A stretch of DNA of 64,000 bases from Warburgia ugandensis (taxonomy: Eukaryota; Streptophyta; Magnoliopsida; Canellales; Canellaceae): assembly GCA_035236585.1 (NCBI GenBank), contig CP141137.1, forward strand, positions 45,158,057 to 45,222,056. Reading direction: 5' to 3'. Below, one piece after another: positions 55,617-64,000 of this stretch (the first letter of the stretch is position 1; each line of letters begins with the position of its first letter). Under the pieces are notes generated by a model. The model did not search any database, was not told where the DNA came from, and saw only the letters and a program-made list of their open reading frames with translations. A program made the position numbers and the translations under genes.

Positions 55617-58600
55617 AACTCCACCAATAGTAATCCCAAGCCTAAGTGAAAAAGGAGGAGGGTCTTGCATGAGGTGCTAGCCGACAAGGAAGAAATTGAT
55701 AATGATTTTGTTTTTTCTTTCCTACTTGCAAATGAATATGCATTTGTATATTAGTTATAAGTAAGAAATGAAAATTATCTCTAGCTTCTTAAAAAGCAAA
55801 GGCATCCCCCATAAGCGATGCACTACATTAGATCCCAAGTGCGGTGAAAAATGGGCAACGGTTGCTAAGACATTCCCCATAAGAGATGTATAACATCAGA
55901 TCCTATGTGTAGTGGAAAATCAGCAAGAGTTGCTAGAGCTGCATCAGAACCCAGGCACAGTGAAAAGTGGGCATGGCTTCATGCCATGGAGGTCGACAAG
56001 TGTGCAGGTAAATAGGATATATTAAGAGCATAAGATTCGTACCATCTTTGAATATAGGGACATTAACAGGTAAGAGTTCAAAGTTAGTAGATACGATGAA
56101 ACATATGAGAGTCAACATCGCTTGTATCCAAGAAACCAAGTGGAAATATGCTAAAACTAGAGAAATCAATGGGTATAAACTCTGGTATGTAGGAAGGGAT
56201 AATAACAGAAATGGCATATGAATAATAGAGGATAAAGAATTAAAGAATAAATTTGTGGACATTAAAAGAATCAATGATAAATTTATAATAATAAAACTTG
56301 TTCTAGAAGATATTTATAGGAGTAGACTTAAATAGCCATATAGGAAAAGAAAATGAAGGATATGATAAGATACATAGAGGATATGATATAGGAGAACAAA
56401 ATGAGATGGGGGAAACTATCTTTGATTTTGCTTTGTCATATAACCTGGCTATTACAAATACATTCTTTAGGAAGAGGGATGAACACTTAATAACCTTTAA
56501 AAGTGGACTTCATAAAAGCCAAATAGACTTTTTTCTACTTATGAATACTGAAAGATCAATGTGTAAGGATTGTAAGGTGATACCCAGTGAGAGTTTAACC
56601 TCACAACATAGGTTAATGGTTATGAATATTTATATTAAAAGATAGAAGAAAGGAAATGAACTTAATAGATATCCAAAAACTAAGTGGTGTAACTTAAAAG
56701 GAGAGAAATAACCTCATTCATAAATAAGTTCATGGTAGAATGAAACTAGAACTATGAAGCAGAAGCATACACCATGTGGATTAATATGTCTGTGTCCATT
56801 AAGAAAGTGACAAAAGATGTCTTAGGAGTATTTAAATGTAAAAGGCAATTAGTAAAGGAAACATGGCAAAAGACTAAAAGGATGAAAACTATGAACAATA
56901 TAAGAATGCTAAAAAGGTTGCTAAGAGAATAGTAATTGAGGCTAAACCTAAGCCATATGATGACCTCTATAGTAGACTAGGAATAAGAGAAGGTGAGAAA
57001 GATGTGTTTAAACTTGCAAAAATAAGAGAACAGAAGGGTAAGGACTTAGATCATGTTAGGTGCATTAAAAGTGAGGATCAAAGGGTTCTAGTCAAAGATG
57101 ACGAGATCAAATAAAGGTGAGAAACTTATTTTAAAAAATTGTTAAATGACAATGGCTTTGAGAATATAGGGATTGAAAATACTATAAACCTAAATAACAT
57201 TGGACATTATATATATGAACAAAGGATTAGAATACCTGAAGTGAAAGATGCTTTGAAAAAGATGAAGTCAGGAAAGGCCATGAGGCCTAATAGTATATCA
57301 ATAGAGGTTTAAAGGCATATTGGAGATCCAAGTTGTTTAACAAGATTATAAAATCAAAGAAAATGTCGAATGAATGGAGGAAAAGCTCTATTGTACAAAT
57401 TTATAAGAATAAAGGAGACATACAGAGCTACACTAATTATCGGGAGATCAAACTTATAAGCACACTATGAAACTTTTTTAAAAGTGATTGAGAAGATGCT
57501 ACAGCATGAAACAAGTGTTTTGGAGAACTAGTTTGGTTTCATGCCTGGGAGGTCTACCATGGAAGTTATTTTCTTACCAAGACAATTGATAAAGAAATAT
57601 AGGGAGAGGAGGTAAGACCTTCACATGGTCTTTATCGACATAGAAAAAGCTTATAATAGAGTCCCTAAAAAGTTAAAATGGAGGGTGTTGTGCAAGAAAG
57701 GGGCTTCAAAGTGGTATATAGACATAATTGAAGATATGTATGAGGGAGAGGTAACAAACATTTAGACAACTAGTGGTAAGACCGATGATTTTCCTATCGT
57801 TGTAGGATTTGAAAGATTGCACCAAGAATTGGCATTGAGCCCATACCTTTTCACATTGCTTATGGATGAGTTAACAAAACATCTACAAGAGGAGATTCCA
57901 TGGTGCATGCTATTTGCAGATGATATAGTCTTAGTTGATGAGACGAGGAAGGATGTAAACTCAAAGCTAGAGTCATCAAGAGAACCATTAGAATCTAAAT
58001 GATTTAAAATTAGCTGAACTAAGATGGAATATATGGAATGCAATTTTAGCGTGGAGATTAGGAGTGGAACACCAGTTAAGATAGATAACCAAGAAGTCCT
58101 TGTAAAAGCTCACTTTCGGTAGTTAGGATCAATGATTCATGAGAGTTGAGAGATTAAGAGATTAAGAGAGAGGTTACCCAGAGAATCTAAGTTGGTTGGA
58201 ACAAATGGAGATGTGCATCTAGAGTTTTGTGTGATTTGCGGGTGCCACTCAAACTAAAAGGAAAATTGTATAGGATAACCATAAGGTCGGCCATGCTTTA
58301 TCGATCAGGATTTTGGGTAGTTAAGGAACATCATGTTCATAGGATGAGTGTCATAGACATGAGGATGTTGAGATGGATGAGTGGCAAGACAATAAAGGAT
58401 AGAATTATAAATGAAAACATTAGAGGAAACTTAGGGGTGCACCAATAGGTAACAAGATGAAGGAGATTAGACTTAGATGGTTTGGACATATCCAAAGGAG
58501 ACCAAAATGGCACTGGTTAGGAGTGAGGCAATGTAAGTAAAAGGTTCTAAAAAGGGCAAGAGGAAGGCCTAAAAGAAAGTGGATAGAATTGGTAAGAAAA

Positions 58601-58712
58601 GATTTAAAAACTTTGGGACTAAATGAAGCCATGGTACTTAATAGAGAGGAATGGAGGAATAAGATTCACGTGGCCTACTCCTAATTTGGATAAGGTCTTG
58701 ATGATGATTATG
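55617..58712 (+). mobile_element. RTE-clade LINE, near full length, with 17-bp target duplication
   Basis: AGTTCCTAGAATTAACT (55600-55616) recurs as AGTTCCTGGAATTAACT (58713-58729), one mismatch. The 3' end is the short ATG-type repeat 'ttgatgatgattatg' with no poly(A), as in plant RTE elements. The host LTR reads continuously across the site once the LINE is removed. The 5' part (55617-56060) has leader sequence containing a diverged repeated phrase ('ccccataagcgatgcactacat' and 'ccccataagagatgtataacat'). Confidence 0.88.
56060..58690 (+). pseudogene. RTE endonuclease - reverse transcriptase ORF (broken)
   Basis: Endonuclease (about 56060-56645): GTLTGKSSKLVDTMKHMRVN, IACIQETKW, INGYKLWYVGRDNNRNGI, FDFALSYNLAITNTFFRKRD, EHLITFKSGLHKSQIDFFLL, KDCKVIPSESLTSQHRLMVM. 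Reverse transcriptase (about 57530-58140): FMPGRSTMEVIFLPRQLIKK, LHMVFIDIEKAYNRVPKKL, YIDIIEDMYEG, ELALSPYLFTLLMDELTKHL, MLFADDIVLVDET. The FADD catalytic aspartates are intact at about 57912-57923. C-terminal part: LKGKLYRITIRSAMLYRSGF, MRMLRWMSGKTIKDRIINEN and NREEWRNKIHVAYS. Stops and shifts interrupt the ORF at many points, so it is no longer able to make the protein. Confidence 0.88.
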
Positions 58713-58989
58713 AGTTCCTGGAATTAACTCAGAATAACATAGAAACTAGATAGCAAAAAGCGGATAGGACAAAACTAGAATAAGCTGAAAAAGGATTAAA
58801 ATGAAATTTGAATTGTTGTTTTAGGGGAAATTTTAGAATTTTGATTTCAAATAAAAAACAGAGAAAGCACAACGAGGAAGATGGTGACAGAGGAGATGGG
58901 GGAGAAGGGAAGGAGGGGAAAATGAAGAAAACCAGACCTCTTGAGCTCATCAGAGTCGGCCGAGTATTGAAATAATAGGGAAAGAACAA

Positions 58990-59277
58990 GAGAGAGAGAG
59001 GGGGGGGGGTGGTCGGTCTTGCGGCTGCCCTCCTTGGTCTATGGTTCTTAGGGGAGAGGAGGGTGTTGCGGTGATGCCGATGTGCTAGACTTGCTTAGGC
59101 GTGTTGGTCAGTGTGATCTAGCTTCCTGCTAGAGAGAGAGAGAGGGGGGGTGGTGGTTAGTCTTTTAGCTGCCCTCCTTGGTCTATGGTTCTCGGTGGAG
59201 AGGAGGGTGTTGCAGTGATGCCGATGTGCTATACTTGCTTAGGGATGTTGGTCAGTGTGATCTGGCTTCCTGCTAGA
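58990..59277. repeat. 144-bp tandem duplication, two copies, in the Athila-like LTR
   Basis: Both copies carry 'gctgccctccttggtctatggttct', 'gaggagggtgttgc(g/a)gtgatgccgatgtgcta' and 'gtgtgatct(a/g)gcttcctgctagagagagag'. The word ctgccc stands at 59025 and 59169. Each copy starts with a GA run followed by a G run. Confidence 0.85.
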
Positions 59278-61290
59278 GAGAGATAGAGACAGAGATAGAG
59301 AAGATAACATAGTGAAAGAGAGAGATAGATAGTAGAGGGGGAGTGAAACAGAGAAGAGAAAAGGGAGGGTGTGTTGATGGGGGAGAGGAGAGGAGAGTGT
59401 AAGAAGAGAGAGAGAGAGAGGGAACAAGAGAGATTAGGTAAGAGAGGGAGAGATCCACCCCCTAATGCCATTATTTTCAACTGTAGTACCTTTTCTTTAT
59501 ATAGATTTTCTAGAAGAGTTAAAGTTTAATTCCAACTCTTGTTCTCCTCCCTTATCCAAATTTTGTAGTTAGTGTCATGATTGTCTTTAATTTCTTCTTT
59601 TTCCAAGTAATTTCCTCCTTCTTAATCTGGTCCATTTACTTTTATATGGACCATCCAATTCCAATTTTGGTCGATTTGCAAAACATAGGACTAAATTAAA
59701 ATCATTCAAACCCTACGTTATACATATTATTAGCTCTAATGATCATTTGCCCATTAAATTTTATAAATCAATAGTTGGATGGTCAATTAGAGCTAAAATG
59801 CAAAAATTTATGTAAAATTTAAAAATTATTTGATGAGATAATCTAATTATATGCTAGATTAAGAGTGTTTTGGCTGAAATTGAACACTTAACACACCCCC
59901 AACTAGCATTTTGTTAGTCTTGGAAAAAATATGTGAAAAACTAAATTACAAAATTCTAAAAATTATTTTCAAGTCAACTCCCACTTTTTCCTCGAAGAAT
60001 TATCTTTAATAAATCTATCTTAAAAACATTCCACTTAAGTTCATATCTTAGAGTGAGTGCGTGTACAATCTACATATACAATAATCCTTATCTCTAAGTC
60101 GAATTTTAATTCTTGAATTCCATTTGAAATATGTTTTGACCTCAATCCTCACTAATGACATACACTCTGAAATAGAATCTCTTAGACAAAGGGTTCAAAT
60201 CATATCTCTCTTTTAAATATGTGAGCAAAGTCAAAGACAAATTTATTTCACATATATTCATCAAAAAACAAGAGTTAGTGAGGAATTTAGTTTTGATCTC
60301 TGTAGAAAGGATAAGATGTCATTACCTTTAAATATTTGAAATACTATTCTTTAAATCTTATTCATTCATATCTCATCAAGACTATATTTATCCTAGAATC
60401 AATAGGTCTTTAACTAAGATGAAATATAGGCTTGGGACAGGGTTTCAAAGAAAAGTTATTAAGGGTATTCAAAATTTCTTCAAAAATTAAGTAGAGGTCT
60501 TCTACTAAAGTTGACAATTCTTCTTTCCATGTACTGAGGTGAATATTTCTTTTTCCACTTTTTTGCATTCTTCAAACTCTTCTTTTTTATTTAATCAACA
60601 CTTTTTCTTTCTTTTCAATACTTTTGAATCTCTTTGAAGAATATTTCTTTTCTTAATGGTCACTTTTCTACTTTCATTGCAACTAAAACGTACATCTTCA
60701 TTCATCTTTAACTTATCTTTCAAAGAAAATAAGTAATGGATATATTATACTAAGTTAATATAGGTAAAGGTAATTTGGGTGAGAAAAGAAAAGGCTTAGA
60801 TTGGCTAACTAGTGGTAAAATTACTTTTTGGGATAGGCTTTATGTCTCTAGGTTAACAACAAAGATGGCCTAAATCAGTTTCTAGGTTTCATACAATCAA
60901 TTAGATTTAATGAACTTCTAGAAATTTAAAGGTAATATTCTAATAATTTAGATAATTAGCCAAATTTAAAAGTTAATGGGATCAAATATTAATTTAAGCA
61001 CGTTAAAGAAAATTAGGAACATTATAACCTCTTAAAAAAAATGAATGGCTCTAAAACTCACTTAGGTTATAGGTCTCCACTAACTTTCATCAGGATCTCT
61101 AAGTTATAACTACATAGCAATCTAGACTATGTATATGCAACTACATGTACGGATGTGATCTGAGACTTAACTTTCATGGAATACTTTAGAAAATGAATAA
61201 AATAATGAATTAATCATGTTCAATTCCATTAATAAGTTAAAATTATCTAAACTATACTTCAGAAAATCTAATTCCTCCACCATGAAATTT

Positions 61291-62570
61291 TTGACGATGG
61301 TAGAATTATGACACATTAGACCATCGTGATTGTAAATTGAGTGGGCCCACTCTCATTATCCCCCATCTTAAAATTTTCATGGCAACCAATATAATTCCTC
61401 CACCTTGAAAATTTAGCTGGTGGTATCACTATAACAATGTGAATTATTGTGAATTTAAATTTTGTTAGACCATATGGAGATGGATGGCTCTTTTCTTGAC
61501 CAAATTTAGGAATAATATTGATCAATATACTTAGTGTATCTTTTTCTCCTTTTTGCTTACATTTTTCTAAAATTGGGGTATAAGCTAACTTTGTAGTTCC
61601 CTAAAAGGTTCATATTTTCTCAGAGGTAGATATATGGTTTTGCTTAATCCCTTATTATCTTCTAAGGTGTACCTTAGAGTTGATTGATGTAGGCTAGTAT
61701 ATCAATGGACTCTTTCCCTTCCTGTTCTATAGATACAGGTAAGATTTTAGGTGGGCCTAAATTATTATCTAATGGTTGTTCAAATAAGGTCTATAGGTCC
61801 CAATCAAGTACATATTTTACATTTCAAGGCTCAATTAAAATAGCAAGCTCTACAAGGCATTCTACTCTGGCTTGCCATTGAGAAGTGTTCATTAATGGCA
61901 CAATCTCTAACAATTCCTTCACCTCCTCAATGGATGTGCCTTCATCAAATTAATAAAAATTAATAGGACATGAATTGAGTGGATTTGGGGTTAGATGTTT
62001 CTACAATTTCCTTTTTCTTCATCAATGGAAGTCTCCTTATCAGAATCATAACAATGGCTCAGATCTACCTCCAGTATATCTATACTAGAGGTTTGCATGG
62101 ATGGTTGGGGAATTTGTCTCTTAGAATGATCACATGAAACTTTCATACAATCATCAATAATAAATGACTCCTCATTATTCCCATTTGATTCAAATTCTCA
62201 ATTCCTTTTCATAAATGCATAAAGTCTACCCATCTCTTCATGCCATTGTTTAGTCAATTCCATAAATAATTCAAGGGTCTTATATGATGCTTGGTCCCTC
62301 GACATTGGAGTGTTAGGAAAGGATTGCTTAGGTTGGAAACCTAATGGTTGTCACTTCTTTTCTTGATAATTCTGATAGGATTGATTAGGGTAGGACCATG
62401 TTGGTTCTTCCTGATATGGTTATTAATAATCCACAGACCAAGGTTGTTCATGATGCCTAGCCCATCCACTATAGTCTTAGTAATTTATCTCAGAATAGTA
62501 GTTATTGCTAGGTTCTATGAATGCATGAGGTGCATCGAGTGACTACTAATGATGGACAATGATAGAGCAC
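61291..62570 (-). pseudogene. Remnant of the internal region of the second Athila-like element
   Basis: Position between the LTR and a recognisable leader makes this the internal region. Minus-strand pieces such as EEPTWSYPNQSYQNYQEKKW, WQPLGFQPKQSF and LFMELTKQWHEEMGRLYAFM (about 62400-62210) look like the low-complexity C-terminal part of a gag. I could not read the protease. Strong decay or deletion has occurred. Confidence 0.45.
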
Positions 62571-63660
62571 AAAAATCAAACAAACCTAAGGCTAGCAAAC
62601 AAATAATTTGATTATCTTGAATTTATATGAGAGAGAAGCTTTTATAATAGCCTAATCTAACACTCCTCTTATCTTTTAGATTTGACCAATGCTTACCAGT
62701 TGTGTTCATATCTAAAATGGTTAATATAATCCTTGTGTTAGGAGGCATTTATACCTCAACAAACATCAACAAAAGGCTTGAGAAAATCACTTGGATTTTA
62801 AGACACCTATTATAACCACAACGCTCAAAAGCCACTAGAGTGACAATATATCGTGTCCTTTTAAGATGGTCCTGAGAGCATGTCATGGCCTATATGGGTC
62901 TCTTCTAATTAATTCTGAATTAATTTAAGAGGCTGGATTGTGCGCTTGTGGTGATTATCCTAAGCAAGCTAATAGATGGTGATTAAATCTACCCTTGATC
63001 TTGTGGGGTCAGGTGCACTTATTAATTGATTTCCACACTCCATGGTAGTTTGATCAATATATAAATCACCTTATAGCAATAAACATGCCCTAAGATGCAA
63101 CTAAAAATAATAAACTAATGCAAAGCCTAAAATACAATAATTATTAGATATGTTTTCTATATATATGACCAAACAATGCAAAATTATTCTAATAATGCAA
63201 ACTCTAATCTAGAAATTTTAAGGAGTTAGGATTGCTTATAGTTGTGTCTTGGATAAGATCTCCTCATACAAGGGTGGGACTATTTACATTCCACCTCCAC
63301 TTCTAGGTTACGATGGGTTACCCTTGACTTGTATTATTACAACTCTTTTAAATGAATTGTAATTTTAAAAAAATACAATGTGTCATCACTACAATTCACT
63401 CAAAATAAAAATTTGACTATACTAATTCAAATGCTCATTGAATTCCTCTTTATCCAATTTTCTGTAAAATAAAAAGAGCAATAAGTACCAAAACTAAGCA
63501 AATATAGTAATTATGCACTAAGAAAAATTAAAAAAATGCACCTAAAAATGCCTGAAATGCTAAAACAATGCAAATTTTGGATTTTTAGATTTTTATGATT
63601 CTATCGGTTTTTTTGGATTTTAATTTTTTTTATTAAATTTTATGAAAACTCTTCTTCGAG
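62571..63660 (-). other. 5' leader of the second Athila-like element
   Basis: About 62605-62840 aligns with the leader of the first element (about 43005-43235). No coding frame is seen. Confidence 0.6.
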
Positions 63661-63680
63661 TCCCTAACAACTATAACAAA
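63661..63680 (-). promoter_or_regulatory. Decayed Athila primer-binding site
   Basis: The minus strand reads GTTATAGTTGTTAGGGACTC at the place where Athila/Tat elements carry GGCGCCGTTGCCGGGGACTC. The framing bases (TTTTTG before, GGGACTCG after) are conserved, and six of the eight differences are C-to-T or G-to-A. Confidence 0.65.
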
Positions 63681-63691
63681 AACTTGTTTAT

Positions 63692-64000
63692 TGTTTTATC
63701 ACATGTGCATGGGCTAATGTAGTACAACTTATGCAAGTATAGGTCGATCCCATGGAGACTTAACTTAAAAAGATAGAGTTTAAATAAAATTTAATTGTTC
63801 AAAAATTATAAGAAATTACAAAAATTAAATATCATTGAATTATAAACTCAAATCTATTCAACTAATGAAAATTATAGAAATCTAATTTCAAAAGGATATA
63901 AAATTAACTAAAAAACAAATAAAATCTACTTCTCTAACTTGATTGTGACAAAGTTCTTCAAATATGATAACATCTATGTTGATCAAGCTTCATCAATCTC
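63692..64000 (-). mobile_element. Right LTR of the second Athila-like element, cut by the window end
   Basis: TGTTTTATCACATGTGCATG at 63692 and the following 300 bases align with 55039-55345, including 'aaaaagatagagtttaaataaaatttaatt'. Confidence 0.8.

Larger units (their letters stand above)
55039..61290 (-). mobile_element. Second Athila-like LTR, interrupted by an RTE LINE
   Basis: The plus view begins TGTTTTATCACAAGTGCACAGG at 55039, matching 36656 and 63692, with the following 'tagtatagcttatgcaagtacaggtcgat' shared by all three. After the LINE (55617-58712) the LTR resumes and aligns with 38600-40300 and 43870-45600, including 'acacacccccaactagcattttgttagtctt' at about 59890. Without the LINE it would be about 3.1 kb. 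The U3 end is approximate, because the PPT was not found. Confidence 0.75.

Noticed and set aside
59229..59480. Leucine/serine-rich minus-strand frames
   Set aside because: Translation of a GA-rich tract.

Overview
This window looks like plant nuclear DNA that is almost entirely decayed, nested transposable elements, with a few broken pieces of host genes and no intact host gene that I can support. The plant assignment rests on the lineages present: Ty1/copia and Athila-like Ty3/gypsy LTR elements, very long solo LTRs, L1 and RTE LINEs, a TRIM with an initiator-Met-tRNA primer site, a TTA-flanked MITE, a plant family-1 UDP-glycosyltransferase (UGT) relic and an AP-4 epsilon-adaptin relic. Many reading frames are broken by C-to-T / G-to-A changes, as expected for old methylated repeats. 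I cannot name the species.

Layout. 1-690: end of a copia polyprotein. 1315-3955: a 3'-truncated long LTR. 3980-13740: an L1 LINE split by a solo LTR (4276-10383), which is itself split by another solo LTR (5495-8300); a 403-bp MITE (11416-11818) also interrupts the L1. 14934-15218: microsatellite and tandem duplication. 16585-19554: a third complete solo LTR. 20160-21190: probable LINE tail. 22560-24925 (minus): a GRF-like zinc finger relic and a MYB/SANT-like protein of the kind linked to PIF/Harbinger transposons. 25788-31480: a head-to-head inverted array of a small TRIM, bounded by a 5-bp direct repeat. 33105-33958 (minus): UGT relic. 33962-36655 (minus): copia element with gag, protease, pre-integrase, primer site and LTR. 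36656-45705 (minus): Athila-like element with gag and protease. 45708-46467: second copy of the copia leader and LTR. 48353-48585: AP-4 epsilon relic. 49525-49690: candidate SINE. 50365-53285: compact LTR element with gag and protease only. 53600-54340 (minus): second UGT relic. 55039-64000: second Athila-like element whose LTR holds a full-length RTE LINE with a 17-bp target duplication.

The insertions give a relative history. The L1 was hit by the 3.3-kb LTR element; after or before that copy collapsed to a solo LTR, another LTR element landed in it and also collapsed. The copia LTR was hit by Athila, and a different Athila LTR was hit by RTE. The most unusual object is the TRIM array: both outer ends are the same (U5) end of the LTR, in opposite orientation, and share the target repeat CACAT. 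A one-direction chain of insertions followed by unequal crossing-over does not produce that arrangement.

Limits: all family calls were made by eye from translations and motifs. Boundaries are exact where a terminal motif or target duplication is quoted, and approximate elsewhere.
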